Positions 8,191-18,179 of a DNA stretch of 64,000 bases are shown here, in pieces. How positions within the stretch are numbered: position 1 is the stretch's first letter; every line of letters starts with the position of its first letter. The stretch is from contig NZ_JADG01000008.1 in NCBI RefSeq assembly GCF_000518265.1, positions 1-64,000 on the forward strand, read 5' to 3'. Position numbers and translations under genes: made by a program. The notes below the pieces were generated by a model that was not told where the DNA came from, searched no databases, and saw nothing but the letters and a program-made list of their open reading frames with translations. The stretch comes from Actinomadura oligospora ATCC 43269. GTDB lineage: Bacteria; Actinomycetota; Actinomycetes; Streptosporangiales; Streptosporangiaceae.

Positions 8191-9123
8191 ATGACGATGA
8201 GGACGACGACGAGAGTCGGCGCGTACGTGCTGGGCCTGGCGGCCGTCTTCGGCGGCGCGCTGGGGATCGGAACGGTGACCGGATCCGTGGGCGCGAAAGC
8301 GGAGACGGGACACCACATGAACACTGAAAGCGGGGACGAGATGAGCGGCGAGCACGGCGGACACGGCGGACAGGGCGGCGCGCACGGCGGACACGGAGGC
8401 GGCGGGGGTACCCCCGGGGGGCTCCTGGTCACGGACGGCGGCTACACGCTGGCCCCGCAGACGACCACCGTCACCCCGGGCCAGAAGACCGACTTCCGGT
8501 TCACCGTGAACGGGCCGGACGGCAAGCCGGTCACCCGCTACACCCCGCTGCACGGCAAGGACCTGCACCTGATCCTGGCCCGCCGGGACCTCTCGGGCTT
8601 CCAGCACCTGCACCCGACCGCGGTCGGCGGCGGAGTCTGGTCCGTCCCGATCACGCTGACGGACGCGGGTGCGTACCGCTTCTTCACCGACGTGCAGCCG
8701 GTGGGCGCCGAGAAGCAGCTCACCCTCGGCACCGACGTCTTCGCCCCGGGCGACTTCCAGCCCAAGGCCGTCCCGCAGCCGGAGCTGACCGCCAAGGTCG
8801 ACGGTTACGAGGTCACGCTGAAGGGCGAGCTGAAGCCGGGCCAGCCGAGCCCGCTGACCCTGACCGTCAGCAAGGACGGTCAGCAGGTCACCAACCTGGA
8901 CCCCTACCTCGAGGCGTACGGGCACCTGGTCGCGCTGCGCAGCGGCGACCTCGCCTACCTGCACGTCCACCCCGAGGGCGAGCCCGGTGACGGCAAGACC
9001 AAGCCCGGCCCGGACATCACCTTCGACGCCGACGTCCCGAGCGCCGGCACCTACCGCCTCTACCTGGACTTCAGCCACGAGGGAACCGTCCGCACGGCCG
9101 AGTTCACCGCCGTCGCGAAATAG
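8191..9123 (+). CDS. Secreted His/Gly-rich copper-operon protein
   Basis: 310 aa with a basic N-terminus and hydrophobic segment (residues about 8-30), so exported or membrane anchored. Next comes a Met/His/Gly-rich stretch (GHHMNTESGDEMSGEHGG and HGGQGGAHGGHGGGGG) that should bind metal. The rest is beta-rich, with two immunoglobulin-like sections. Conserved His clusters include LHGKDLHLILARRDLSGFQH and AYGHLVALRSGDLAYLHVHP. Proteins of this type sit in actinobacterial copper operons; the exact function is not established. Position between copZ and copA points to extracytoplasmic copper binding. GC-rich start region; ATG at 8191 preceded by GAAAGGACGG. Confidence 0.75.
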   Translation: MTMRTTTRVGAYVLGLAAVFGGALGIGTVTGSVGAKAETGHHMNTESGDEMSGEHGGHGGQGGAHGGHGGGGGTPGGLLVTDGGYTLAPQTTTVTPGQKTDFRFTVNGPDGKPVTRYTPLHGKDLHLILARRDLSGFQHLHPTAVGGGVWSVPITLTDAGAYRFFTDVQPVGAEKQLTLGTDVFAPGDFQPKAVPQPELTAKVDGYEVTLKGELKPGQPSPLTLTVSKDGQQVTNLDPYLEAYGHLVALRSGDLAYLHVHPEGEPGDGKTKPGPDITFDADVPSAGTYRLYLDFSHEGTVRTAEFTAVAK

Positions 9124-9215
9124 CCCGTACCCCTAACGCCCGACCAACAGACCTCACCCCCCAAGACGCGTAGCAGCGGAAGCGCGGACGCGCCGGAACC
9201 GCGAAAGGAGCAGCG

Positions 9216-11483
9216 ATGGCCACCACAGCCCCTCCCTCAGGCCACATCGAGCTGGCGATCGGCGGGATGACCTGCGCTTCCTGCGCCGCCCGCATCGAGA
9301 AGAAGCTCAACCGGATGGACGGTGTCACCGCCACCGTCAACTATGCGACCGAGAAGGCCACGGTTCAGTTCCCCGAGGGGGTGACCGCCGATGACCTGAT
9401 CGCCACCGTCGTGAAGACCGGCTACACCGCCGAGCTTCCGAAGCCGCCGAAGGGCTCCGACTCCGGTGCGGACGCGGACGCCGAGCCCGCGGACGAGCTG
9501 AAGCCGCTGCGGCAGCGCCTGATCACGGCGCTGGTGCTGTCGGTCCCGGTGATCGCGATGGCGATGGTCCCGGCCCTGCAGTTCAAGAACTGGCAGTGGA
9601 TGTCGCTGGTCCTGGCCGCGCCCGTGGTCGTCTACGCGGGCTGGCCGTTCCACCGGGCCGCCTGGACGAACCTGCGGCACGGCGCCGCGACGATGGACAC
9701 GCTGGTCAGCGTGGGCACGCTCGCCGCGTTCGGCTGGTCGCTGTGGGCGCTGTTCCTCGGGAACGCGGGCACGCCGGGCATGAAGCACGGCTTCGAGTTC
9801 TCGATGACCCGCTCGGACGGCTCGTCCAACATCTACCTGGAGGCGGCGGCCGGCGTCATCGCCTTCATCCTGGCCGGACGGTACTTCGAGGCGCGCTCCA
9901 AGCGGCGCGCCGGGGCCGCCCTGCGCACCCTGCTCGAGCTGGGCGCCAAGGACGTCGCGGTGATCCGCGGCGGCGCCGAGCAGCGCATCCCGATCGACCA
10001 GCTCAACGTCGGCGACGTGTTCGTCGTCCGGCCCGGCGAGAAGATCGCCACCGACGGTGTCGTCGAGGAGGGCACGTCCGCCGTGGACGCCTCCCTGCTC
10101 ACCGGCGAGTCGGTGCCGGTGGAGGTCTCGCCCGGCGACGCGGTGGTCGGCGCCACGGTGAACGCGGGCGGACGGCTGCTCGTCCGCGCCAGCCGGGTCG
10201 GCTCCGACACCCAGCTCGCGCAGATGGCCAAGCTGGTCGAGGACGCGCAGACCGGCAAGGCCCAGGTGCAGCGCCTCGCGGACCGGCTCTCCGGGGTGTT
10301 CGTCCCGATCGTGATCGCGCTCTCCATCGCCACGCTCGGCTTCTGGCTCGGCACGGGCGACGGCGTCGCCGCCGCGTTCACCGCCGCGGTGGCCGTCCTG
10401 ATCATCGCCTGCCCGTGCGCTCTGGGCCTGGCCACTCCGACCGCGCTGATGGTCGGGACGGGCCGGGGCGCCCAGATGGGCATCCTGATCAAGGGCCCGG
10501 AGGTCCTCGAGTCGACCCGCAAGGTGGACACCGTCGTCCTGGACAAGACCGGCACCGTGACCAGCGGCCGGATGGCGCTCGTCAAGGTCGTCGTCGACTC
10601 CGCCGCCGAGACCGACGAGAAGCAGGTCCTGCGGCTGGCCGGGGCGCTGGAGGACGCGTCGGAGCACCCGATCGCCCAGGCGATCGCCAAGGGCGCGACC
10701 GAGAAGGTCGGCGACCTGCCCAAGGTGGACGACTTCGGCAACATCGAGGGTCTGGGCGTCCAGGGTGTGGTGGACGGGCACGGCGTGCTCGTCGGCCGGC
10801 CGAAGCTCCTCGCGGAATGGGAGCAGCACCTGACCCCCGAGCTGGAGAAGGCGATGTCCGAGGCGGCCGAGCGCGGCGAGACCGCCGTGGCGGTCGGCTG
10901 GGACGGCAAGGCCCGCGCGGTCCTGACGGTCGCGGACCAGATCAAGCCGACCTCCGCCGAGGCGATCACGCAGCTGCGGGCGCTGGGCCTGCGGCCGGTG
11001 CTGCTGACCGGTGACAACGAGGCGGTGGCCCGGACGGTCGCCGACCAGGTCGGCATCGACGAGGTGATCGCCGAGGTCATGCCCGCCGACAAGGTGGACG
11101 TGGTCAAGAAGCTGCAGGCCGAGGGCCGGACGGTCGCGATGGTCGGGGACGGTGTCAACGACGCCGCCGCCCTCGCCCAGGCCGACCTGGGCCTGGCGAT
11201 GGGAACCGGCACGGACGCGGCGATCGAGGCGTCCGACCTGACCCTGGTCCGCGGCGACCTGCGGTCGGCGGCCGACGCGATCCGGCTCTCCCGCAAGACG
11301 CTCGCCACCATCAAGGGCAACCTGTTCTGGGCCTTCGCCTACAACGTGGCCGCCCTGCCGCTCGCGGCGACCGGCCTGCTCAACCCGATGATCGCGGGCG
11401 GCGCCATGGCCTTCTCGTCGGTCTTCGTGGTGAGCAACAGCCTCCGCCTCCGGCGGTTCCGCGCACTCACCGGGAACGCGTGA
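9216..11483 (+). CDS. copA: Copper-exporting P1B-type ATPase CopA
   Basis: 755-aa heavy-metal P-type ATPase. An N-terminal HMA domain has GMTCASC (Cys20, Cys23). The actuator loop TGES lies at 296-299 and the intramembrane metal site CPC at 399-401 ([12 protein letters not shown]), which specifies Cu(I)/Ag(I). The phosphorylated Asp443 is in DKTGT; the SEHP, TGDN and [10 protein letters not shown] motifs follow. About eight transmembrane helices. The protein exports Cu(I) from the cytosol using ATP. Last gene of the copper operon, followed by a clear terminator. ATG at 9216 preceded by GAAAGGAG. Confidence 0.96.
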   Translation: MATTAPPSGHIELAIGGMTCASCAARIEKKLNRMDGVTATVNYATEKATVQFPEGVTADDLIATVVKTGYTAELPKPPKGSDSGADADAEPADELKPLRQRLITALVLSVPVIAMAMVPALQFKNWQWMSLVLAAPVVVYAGWPFHRAAWTNLRHGAATMDTLVSVGTLAAFGWSLWALFLGNAGTPGMKHGFEFSMTRSDGSSNIYLEAAAGVIAFILAGRYFEARSKRRAGAALRTLLELGAKDVAVIRGGAEQRIPIDQLNVGDVFVVRPGEKIATDGVVEEGTSAVDASLLTGESVPVEVSPGDAVVGATVNAGGRLLVRASRVGSDTQLAQMAKLVEDAQTGKAQVQRLADRLSGVFVPIVIALSIATLGFWLGTGDGVAAAFTAAVAVLIIACPCALGLATPTALMVGTGRGAQMGILIKGPEVLESTRKVDTVVLDKTGTVTSGRMALVKVVVDSAAETDEKQVLRLAGALEDASEHPIAQAIAKGATEKVGDLPKVDDFGNIEGLGVQGVVDGHGVLVGRPKLLAEWEQHLTPELEKAMSEAAERGETAVAVGWDGKARAVLTVADQIKPTSAEAITQLRALGLRPVLLTGDNEAVARTVADQVGIDEVIAEVMPADKVDVVKKLQAEGRTVAMVGDGVNDAAALAQADLGLAMGTGTDAAIEASDLTLVRGDLRSAADAIRLSRKTLATIKGNLFWAFAYNVAALPLAATGLLNPMIAGGAMAFSSVFVVSNSLRLRRFRALTGNA

Positions 11484-11525
11484 CAACGGGTTCCCCGAGC
11501 GCCTGACACCGGGCGCGCACAAGGA

Positions 11526-11549
11526 GGTCCGGCCCTTCGGGGCCGGGCC
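11526..11549 (+). terminator. Rho-independent-like terminator after copA
   Basis: Inverted repeat GGTCCGGCCC-TTCG-GGGCCGGGCC followed by TTCTTCGTTGTGTT. A strong GC stem with a modest T-rich tail, about 40 nt after the copA stop. Confidence 0.75.
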
Positions 11550-11804
11550 TTCTTCGTTGTGTTCTCCGGACGGTTGATCCGTGCGGTTCGGAGGGGGCGG
11601 GGATGCCGTTCTGGGGCAATTCCGGATAGGCATCCGATCAACCCGTAGGTCGCCTTATTCCGGCCTTGGTCACTATCTGTGGCCGCTTGTGGTCAGACCC
11701 GTTGAGAACGAAAGATCGCTGGTCATGCTGGGGTCGTTCGTCGGGGACGAGGCGCCGGAGCGGGCCGGGAGAGCGGTCGCGCGGGGGTGGCGCGGGGGGT
11801 GGCT
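11550..11804 (+). promoter_or_regulatory. Leader region of the polysaccharide operon
   Basis: Gap between the copA terminator and the first polysaccharide gene. Positions about 11625-11730 are noticeably richer in A/T than the surroundings, as expected for a promoter region, but no specific box stands out. Confidence 0.3.
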
Positions 11805-13052
11805 GTGAACGATCCGAGCAGTGGTGTGGGCGAGTGCCGTCTGTGCGGCGCGAAGGACCTGGCGAGCGTCGTCGACCTCGGGGCAACGCCGCCGTGCGAG
11901 CTGTTCCTCACCGTGGACCGGCTGGACGCGCCGGAGATGACCTACCCGCTGCACCTGCGGGTGTGCCGGGAGTGCCGGCTGGCGCAGCTCCCGCCGCTGA
12001 TCACGCCCGAGGAGACGTTCACCGAGTACGCGTACTTCTCGTCCTACTCCGACTCGTGGGTGCGGCACGCGAAGGACTTCGTGGACGCGGCCGTCGAACG
12101 GGTCGCGCCGCGCTTCGTGGTGGAGGTCGCCAGCAATGACGGATACCTCCTCCGGCACGTGGTCGAAAAGGGCGTCCGGTGCCTCGGAATCGAACCGTCC
12201 GCGAATGTGGGCGAGGCGGCCCGGGAGAAGGGCGTTCCAACGCTGACGGAGTTCCTGACCGAGGAGTCCGGGCAACGGGTCAGGAACGAGCACGGACCCG
12301 CCGATCTCGTCGTGGCGAACAACGTCTACGCGCACATTCCGGATGTCGTCGGGTTCACCAAGGGGCTTCGCGCGCTCGTCGCGGACGACGGATGGGTGTC
12401 GATCGAGGTCCAGTACCTCGCGACGCTCATGGAACTCGGCCAGTACGACACGATCTACCACGAGCATTTCCAGTACTACACGGTCGCGTCCGCGCAGCGC
12501 GCGCTCGCGAGTGGCGGACTGGTCCTGGTGGACGTCGAGCTGCTGCCCACGCACGGCGGTTCGATTCGCCTGTGGGCCCGTCCGGGCGGTGAGCCCAGTG
12601 CGCGCGTGCACGAGCTGCTGCAGAAGGAACGCGAACAGGGCCTGCACAGTGACGAGGGCTATGAGGCGTTCGCGGAGCGCGTCGCCAAGGTGCGGCGCGA
12701 TCTGCTGAAGTTCCTCATAGCGGCGGCTGATGAAGGCAAGACGGTCGTCGGGTACGGGGCTCCGGGCAAGGGCAACACCTTGCTGAACCACTGCGGCATT
12801 CGTTCCGACCTGCTCGCCTACACGGTCGACCGGAATCCGTACAAGCACGGACGGTTCACTCCCGGGACGCGGATTCCGATACTTCCGCCTGAGCGGATCG
12901 CGGAGGACCGTCCGGACTACGTGCTCGTCCTACCGTGGAACCTCCGGGACGAGCTTTCCGAGCAGCTCGCCTATGTGAACGCCTGGGGCGGACGGCTGGT
13001 CTTCCCCATCCCCGAACTGGACGTCGTGCAGGTCGGGGAGGTCGAGGCGTGA
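11805..13052 (+). CDS. Sugar C-methyltransferase (zinc-binding, SAM-dependent)
   Basis: 415-aa protein with the architecture of NDP-deoxysugar C-methyltransferases (TylCIII/NovU type). An N-terminal zinc site has CRLC and CREC pairs (Cys11, Cys14 and the later pair in VCRECRLAQLP). A central SAM-binding domain has VVEVASNDGYLL. A C-terminal domain contains GYGAPGKGNTLLNHCGI. It would add a methyl branch to a keto sugar nucleotide. The start is taken as GTG at 11805 after GGGGGGTGG; another in-frame GTG at 11787 is possible. The stop overlaps the next start (GTGA), so the two are translationally coupled. First gene of the polysaccharide operon. Confidence 0.85.
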   Translation: MNDPSSGVGECRLCGAKDLASVVDLGATPPCELFLTVDRLDAPEMTYPLHLRVCRECRLAQLPPLITPEETFTEYAYFSSYSDSWVRHAKDFVDAAVERVAPRFVVEVASNDGYLLRHVVEKGVRCLGIEPSANVGEAAREKGVPTLTEFLTEESGQRVRNEHGPADLVVANNVYAHIPDVVGFTKGLRALVADDGWVSIEVQYLATLMELGQYDTIYHEHFQYYTVASAQRALASGGLVLVDVELLPTHGGSIRLWARPGGEPSARVHELLQKEREQGLHSDEGYEAFAERVAKVRRDLLKFLIAAADEGKTVVGYGAPGKGNTLLNHCGIRSDLLAYTVDRNPYKHGRFTPGTRIPILPPERIAEDRPDYVLVLPWNLRDELSEQLAYVNAWGGRLVFPIPELDVVQVGEVEA

Positions 13053-13822
13053 AGGTCGTCCTGTTCTGCGGGGGCCTCGGCATGCGCATGCGCACCGGCA
13101 CGCCCGGCGACGTCCCCAAGCCGATGCAGCTGGTCGGGCCGCGTCCGCTGTTGTGGCACGTCATGCGGTACTACGCGCACCACGGGCACACCGAGTTCAT
13201 CCTGTGCCTCGGCCACGCGCCACACCACATCAAGGACTTCTTCCTCCACTACTCGGAGACGCACTCCAACGACTTCCGCCTGCGCGACGGGCGCGTCGAG
13301 CTGCTGTCCACCGACATCTCCGACTGGCAGATCACGTTCGTGGACACCGGGGCCGAGTCGCCGATCGGCGAGCGGCTCCGGCGCGTCCGGCCCCATCTGG
13401 ACGGGGACGAGATGTTCCTCGCCAACTACGCCGACGTGCTGTCCGACGCCCCGCTGCCGGACATGATCGACCGGTTCGCCGCGTCGGACGCGGGCGCGTC
13501 GATGATGGTGGTGCCGCCGACCGACTCGTTCCACTGCGTCGAGCTCGGCGCGGACGGGCGCGCGTCCGGCATCGTCCCGGTCACCGAGATGCCGGTGTGG
13601 ATCAACGGAGGCTACTTCGTCCTCCGCCAGGAGGTCTTCGACCACATCCCCGAGGGCGGCGACCTCGTCGCGGACGGCTGCGCGGCCCTCGCCAAGACCG
13701 GCGGGCTGCTCACCTACCCCTACCGGGGGTACTGGCGTCCGACCGACACCGTGAAGGAGCGCCTCGCGCTGGACGAGGCGTACCGGCGCGGCGAGCGCCC
13801 CTGGGCGGTCTGGGAACGGTGA
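13049..13822 (+). CDS. Sugar-1-phosphate nucleotidyltransferase (cytidylyltransferase-like)
   Basis: 257 aa. The N-terminus VKVVLFCGGLGMRMR, with KPM shortly after, is the nucleotidyltransferase signature (GGxGxR...KPM). The body resembles glucose-1-phosphate cytidylyltransferase (RfbF): the ends of the protein contain INGGYFVL and YWRPTDTVKERLALDE. It likely activates a hexose-1-phosphate as the first step to the branched or deoxy sugar handled by its neighbours. CTP versus TTP use cannot be told from sequence alone. GTG start overlapping the preceding stop. Confidence 0.85.
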   Translation: MKVVLFCGGLGMRMRTGTPGDVPKPMQLVGPRPLLWHVMRYYAHHGHTEFILCLGHAPHHIKDFFLHYSETHSNDFRLRDGRVELLSTDISDWQITFVDTGAESPIGERLRRVRPHLDGDEMFLANYADVLSDAPLPDMIDRFAASDAGASMMVVPPTDSFHCVELGADGRASGIVPVTEMPVWINGGYFVLRQEVFDHIPEGGDLVADGCAALAKTGGLLTYPYRGYWRPTDTVKERLALDEAYRRGERPWAVWER

Positions 13823-14206
13823 CGCGGCCCGCTGCGGCCTCGCTGTCGCCGCACGTTGGAGAGGCGTTTCGGCGCACGTTGGAAGGGCGCTTCGGCGCGA
13901 CGGGACGGCCCTCCGGCTCGCGACGAGCCTGGACGGGCGGAGGGAACCGCGGCTCAGACGGGCCGTGGGGTGCTGTGAGACCCCGCGTCTCGGGCGAGGC
14001 GTGGGGTGCTGTGGGGCCTCGCGTCTCGAGCGAGGTGCGAGGTGGTGTGGGGCCTGGCGTCTCGGGTGAGGCGCGGGGCTGTGTGTGGGGCTTCGCGGCT
14101 CGGGTGAGGCGCGGGGCGGAGGTGCCGGACGGGCCCGGGGCGGGGCACGGCCGGTCGGACGCGGCCGCGGCCGGGGGGTGGCGGCGGTGACCGGGACGAG
14201 GAGACG
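13823..14206. repeat. Gap with about 36-bp degenerate direct repeats
   Basis: The only long gap inside the left polysaccharide operon. Positions 13965-14118 hold about four imperfect copies of a unit near 36 bp built around gtggggcctcgcgtctcggg and tgaggcgcgggg. The flanks 13823-13964 and 14119-14206 hold no gene. Each unit contains a short self-complementary stretch (cgcgtctcg...cgag), so a string of small hairpins is possible in the mRNA. Confidence 0.7.
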
Positions 14207-14848
14207 ATGATCAGACTGACGCCGGGCCACTGCTCGGAGATCCTGCTGCTCGGAGCGCACTGCGACGACGTGCCGATCGGGGCGGGCGGGACGCTGCTGC
14301 AGCTGTGCCGGGCCAACCCCGGGCTGAGCGTGCGGGCGCTCATCCTGTCGGGCGCCGGGACGGTGCGCGAGGCCGAGGAGCGGGAGGCGCTGGACGCGTT
14401 CTGCCCGAAGGCGCGGCTGGAGGTGGCCGTCCTCGACATGCCGGACGGCCGGCTCCCCGCGTACTGGGAGCGCACGAAGGAGGCCCTGGAGGAGGTGCGG
14501 CGCGGCTGCGAGCCGGACCTGATCCTCGCGCCGTCCGCGACCGACGCCCACCAGGACCACCGCGGCCTCGCCAAGCTCGTCCCGACGGTCTTCCGCGACC
14601 ACATGACGCTCGGCTACGAGATCCTCAAGTGGGAGTCGGACCTCCAGCAGCCCGAGGTGTTCGTGCCGCTGGACGAGGCCGTGGTCGCCGAGAAGATCGA
14701 CCTGCTGCACCGCTCCTACCCCTCCCAACACGATCGTTCCTGGTTCGACGAGGAGACGTTCCGCGGCCTCGCGCGCGTGCGCGGGGTGCAGGCGGGCGTC
14801 CGCTACGCCGAGGGCTTTCACACCAGCAAACTCACCCTCCGATTCTGA
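14207..14848 (+). CDS. PIG-L/LmbE family deacetylase
   Basis: 213-aa zinc-dependent N-deacetylase-like protein. The family zinc motif AHPDD appears here as AHCDDVPIGAGGT, and the second motif HQDHRGL is intact. Known relatives remove acetyl groups from N-acetylglucosamine-type substrates such as GlcNAc-inositol. In this setting a nucleotide-linked or lipid-linked amino sugar is the likely substrate. The HCDD variant replaces the usual Pro with Cys but keeps the two Asp. ATG after GACGAGGAGACG. Confidence 0.83.
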   Translation: MIRLTPGHCSEILLLGAHCDDVPIGAGGTLLQLCRANPGLSVRALILSGAGTVREAEEREALDAFCPKARLEVAVLDMPDGRLPAYWERTKEALEEVRRGCEPDLILAPSATDAHQDHRGLAKLVPTVFRDHMTLGYEILKWESDLQQPEVFVPLDEAVVAEKIDLLHRSYPSQHDRSWFDEETFRGLARVRGVQAGVRYAEGFHTSKLTLRF

Positions 14849-14857
14849 GGAGCTGCC

Positions 14858-15874
14858 GTGCGCGTCCTGCTCACCGGCCATCAGGGATATCTCGGCACGG
14901 TCATGGCGCCCGTGCTGACAGCGGCCGGGCACGAGGTCACCGGCCTCGATTCCGGGCTGTTCGCCGACTGCGTGCTCGGGCCGGCCCCGGACGACCCGCC
15001 CACGCTGGCCGTCGACCTCCGGGACGTCCGGGCCGAGGCCCTCGCCGGGTTCGACGCGGTGGTGCACCTGGCGGCGCTGTCGAACGATCCCCTGGGGTCG
15101 CTGCGCCCGGAGATCACCTACGACATCAACCACCACGCCGCGTCCCGGCTCGCCGGGCTGGCCCGCGAGGCCGGGGTGCGGCGCTTCCTGTACGCCTCGA
15201 CGTGCTCGGTGTACGGCGCGAGCGGCGACTCGCTGGTGGACGAAGACGCCCCGCTCCGCCCCGTCACCCCGTACGCCGAGTCCAAGGTACGGGTCGAGGA
15301 CGACATTTTCGGGCTCGCCGACGACGACTTCTCCCCCGTCTCGCTGCGCAACGCGACCGCGTTCGGGTTCTCGCCGCGGCTGCGCGCCGACATCGTGCTG
15401 AACAACCTCGTCGGGCACGCGCTGCTGTCCGGGGTGGTGAAGGTGCTGTCGGACGGCACTCCATGGCGTCCGCTCGTGCACGCGCGCGATATCGCCACCG
15501 CGTTCGCCGCCGTCCTGGACGCGCCGCGTGAGGCGATCCATGCGAAGGCGTTCAACGTGGGGACCGAACGGAACAACCTTCAGGTCGCGGAGATCGCGGA
15601 ACACGTGCACGAGGCCGTTCCTGATGCCGAGCTGGTCATCACGGGGGAGACGGGAGGGGACCCGCGTTCCTACAGGGTGGACTTCGCGCGCATACGAGAA
15701 GCGCTTCCCGGGTTCGACTGCGCCTGGTCCGTCGCGGACGGCGCTAGGGAACTGGCCTCGAAGTACCGCGAGCACGGGCTGACACAGGAGGTGTTCGACC
15801 GCCGCTTCACGCGCCTCGCGCGCCTGGCCGACCGCCGTGAGGCGGGCACGCTCGACGAGAACTTCAGGTCATGA
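14858..15874 (+). CDS. NAD-dependent sugar epimerase/dehydratase
   Basis: 338-aa extended short-chain dehydrogenase. The Rossmann motif is TGHQGYLG at the N-terminus. The catalytic region has STCSVYG and YAESK (Tyr-x-x-x-Lys). It would epimerise or dehydrate an NDP-sugar. GTG start with GAGGAG at proper spacing; only 9 bp after the deacetylase. Its stop overlaps the next start by 4 bp. Confidence 0.87.
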   Translation: MRVLLTGHQGYLGTVMAPVLTAAGHEVTGLDSGLFADCVLGPAPDDPPTLAVDLRDVRAEALAGFDAVVHLAALSNDPLGSLRPEITYDINHHAASRLAGLAREAGVRRFLYASTCSVYGASGDSLVDEDAPLRPVTPYAESKVRVEDDIFGLADDDFSPVSLRNATAFGFSPRLRADIVLNNLVGHALLSGVVKVLSDGTPWRPLVHARDIATAFAAVLDAPREAIHAKAFNVGTERNNLQVAEIAEHVHEAVPDAELVITGETGGDPRSYRVDFARIREALPGFDCAWSVADGARELASKYREHGLTQEVFDRRFTRLARLADRREAGTLDENFRS

Positions 15875-17142
15875 CACCGGACGAGATGCATGCTCTGGTG
15901 GAGCGGCTGTACCCGCTCTGCCGGAGCATCACCGGGGACGGCGTCCGGCGCACGCTCGACATCGTGGGGGAGCACCTGCCGTCCCTGCGCGCGCACGAGG
16001 TTCCGACCGGGACGGACGTGCTCGACTGGACGGTCCCCCGCGAGTGGAACATCCGCGACGCCTACATCAAGGACGTCGCGACAGGGGAGCGCGTCGTCGA
16101 CTTCCAGGCCCTGAACCTCCACGTTGTCGGTTACAGCACGCGCGTGCACGAGACGATGACGATGGACGAGCTGGCGCCGCACCTTCACACGCTGCCCGAC
16201 CAGCCGTCGCTGGTCCCCTACAGGACGAGCTACTACGCCGAGACGTGGGGTTTCTGTCTGAGTGAGGAGACCCGCGCGTCCATGGGGGACGGCCCGTTCG
16301 AGGTCTTCATCGACTCCACCCTGGAGGACGGTCACCTCACCTATGGCGAGGCCGTCATTCCAGGAAGCAGCGATAGGGAAGTGCTGGTTTCCTGCCACGT
16401 CTGCCACCCGTCCCTAGCGAACGACAACCTGGCGGGGATCGCGGTGGCGGTCGCATTGGCACAGCGACTTCACACGCCGCGCCACACCTTCCGCTTCATC
16501 TTCGCGCCGGGAACCATCGGGGCGATTACGTGGCTGGCACGAAACCGGTCACGTGTGGACGCCATCGCGCATGGGCTGACCCTCGCGTGCGCAGGAGACG
16601 AAGGCCAGATTCATTACAAGCGGAGTCGGCGCGGCGACGCGTCCATAGACCGGGCCTTCGAGCAAGTGCTGCGCGGGCGTCCGCATACGGTTCTCGACTT
16701 CTCCCCCTACGGGTACGACGAGCGCCAGTACTGCTCCCCCGGATTCGACCTGCCGGTGGGCTCCCTTACGCGGACTCCGTACGCGCGGTATCCCGAGTAC
16801 CACACGTCCGGGGACAATCCCTCGTTCGTCTCCCGCGCGGCCATGAGCGACACCCTCGAAACGCTCTGGCAGGCCGTCCAGGTACTGGAGCGCGACCGGA
16901 CTTACCTGAACCTCAGTCCCTTTGGCGAACCCCAGTTGGGACGCCGTGGCCTGTACGGGGCCCTCGGGGGACGCAGCGACACCGAGCAAGCCCAGATGGC
17001 GATGCTGTGGGTGCTGAACCAGTCCGACGGGCTGCACAGCCTCCTCGACATCGCCGACCGATCCGATCTGCCGTTCGCCATCGTCGCCGACGCCGCCGAC
17101 GCCCTGCGCGACGCCGGACTCCTCAAGGAGCTGGAACCATGA
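15871..17142 (+). CDS. DUF4910 aminopeptidase-like protein
   Basis: 423 aa. It matches the DUF4910 family (M28-like zinc aminopeptidase fold with a DUF2172-type insert and a C-terminal winged helix). Recognisable pieces are [17 protein letters not shown] at the N-terminus, [16 protein letters not shown] with His/Asp metal ligands, and [14 protein letters not shown]. The C-terminal 60 residues ([20 protein letters not shown] onward) form a winged-helix-like domain. These proteins recur in polysaccharide clusters; the substrate is unknown and need not be a peptide. ATGA overlap with both neighbours suggests tight co-translation. Confidence 0.85.
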   Translation: MTPDEMHALVERLYPLCRSITGDGVRRTLDIVGEHLPSLRAHEVPTGTDVLDWTVPREWNIRDAYIKDVATGERVVDFQALNLHVVGYSTRVHETMTMDELAPHLHTLPDQPSLVPYRTSYYAETWGFCLSEETRASMGDGPFEVFIDSTLEDGHLTYGEAVIPGSSDREVLVSCHVCHPSLANDNLAGIAVAVALAQRLHTPRHTFRFIFAPGTIGAITWLARNRSRVDAIAHGLTLACAGDEGQIHYKRSRRGDASIDRAFEQVLRGRPHTVLDFSPYGYDERQYCSPGFDLPVGSLTRTPYARYPEYHTSGDNPSFVSRAAMSDTLETLWQAVQVLERDRTYLNLSPFGEPQLGRRGLYGALGGRSDTEQAQMAMLWVLNQSDGLHSLLDIADRSDLPFAIVADAADALRDAGLLKELEP

Positions 17143-18179
17143 CCGAGCTCAGGACCGGGCCCGACGCCGGGCGGAAGGCCGGCTTGAAGGCGGGCGACGT
17201 CGTCGAGGTGCGCGGCGCCGAAGAGATCCTCGCGACGCTCGACGAGCGGGGCGAACTGGACGGCCTGCCGTTCATGCCGGAGATGCTGGCGTACTGCGGG
17301 CGCCGGATGACCGTCCACAAGGTCGCGCACAAGCTCTGCGACACGATCAGCCGTTCCGGCATGCGGCGTATGGAGAGCGCCGTCCACCTCGCCGAGGCGC
17401 GCTGTGACGGGTCGTCCCACGGCGGCTGCCAGACCGCGTGCTCGCTCTATTGGAAGGATGCCTGGCTCAAGCGCGTCGAACCCGGCGCCACCGCGGAGCC
17501 GATGCCCGAGGAGCCGGTGCCAGCCGAACAGGACGAGGGCGTGCGCAAGCTGCTTCCCTTGCTCGAGGTCAACACGCGCAAGGAACCGGACGTGGACGGC
17601 GGGGTCCGCTACTCGTGCCAGGCCACCGAGCTGCTGCGCGCCGCGCCGGAGCGCGTCGGTGTGAAGAACGTCGGCCAGTTCGTGGACGACGTCCGCACCG
17701 GCAACAACACGATCGGCGAGTCCGTCAGGGCGTTCCTCATCGGCGGATACAACCGCTACCAGGACATCACGCGCGCGCGTCTGCCGAAGCCATTGCTCAT
17801 CAACAAGGGCCTGCGCTGGGCCCTCTTCGAGGGAGCCGTCGACGGTCGCACTCCTGTGGAGACCCTCGATCTCAAGCCGGGTGAGCTCGTCCGCATCAAG
17901 TCGCGTGACGAGATCATCAAGACGCTCAACAAGGACCTGCTCAACCGCGGCATGGGCTTCGAGAACGAGATGGCCCGCCACTGCGGCAAGACGGCTCGCG
18001 TGCGCGCGCGAGTGGAGAAGGTCCTGGACGAGCGCACCGGACGTCTCCTCACCATGAGGACCCCCTGCATCATCCTCGAGGGGTTGGTTTGTGAGGGGGC
18101 CTACAACTTCAACTGCCCGCGCGAGTTCGTCCCCTTCTGGCGGGAGATCTGGCTGGAACGCGTCCAGGACGCGCCTTGA
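17139..18179 (+). CDS. Unrecognised protein with an internal domain duplication
   Basis: 346 aa, family not recognised. Two segments align with each other: about 18-114 and about 247-342. Both start GD/GE-VV/LVR-x-x-EI-x-x-TL, continue with EM..CG (Cys53 and Cys282), then Cys-[DE]-Gly-x5-Cys (Cys89/Cys97 and Cys318/Cys326), and end in W..WL.RV. A helical section of about 120 residues joins them. The conserved Cys pairs suggest metal or disulfide sites. No signal peptide or membrane segment. ATG overlaps the DUF4910 stop and its own stop overlaps the flippase start, so it belongs to the polysaccharide operon. A role as an assembly or modification factor is inference only. Confidence 0.8.
   Translation: MTELRTGPDAGRKAGLKAGDVVEVRGAEEILATLDERGELDGLPFMPEMLAYCGRRMTVHKVAHKLCDTISRSGMRRMESAVHLAEARCDGSSHGGCQTACSLYWKDAWLKRVEPGATAEPMPEEPVPAEQDEGVRKLLPLLEVNTRKEPDVDGGVRYSCQATELLRAAPERVGVKNVGQFVDDVRTGNNTIGESVRAFLIGGYNRYQDITRARLPKPLLINKGLRWALFEGAVDGRTPVETLDLKPGELVRIKSRDEIIKTLNKDLLNRGMGFENEMARHCGKTARVRARVEKVLDERTGRLLTMRTPCIILEGLVCEGAYNFNCPREFVPFWREIWLERVQDAP

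Noticed and set aside
9237-11633. 798-codon minus-strand open frame opposite copA
   Set aside because: Antisense shadow of a fully conserved P-type ATPase.
12971-15775. 934-codon minus-strand open frame across several polysaccharide genes
   Set aside because: It spans at least four clear plus-strand genes and a repeat gap; composition is low in complexity.
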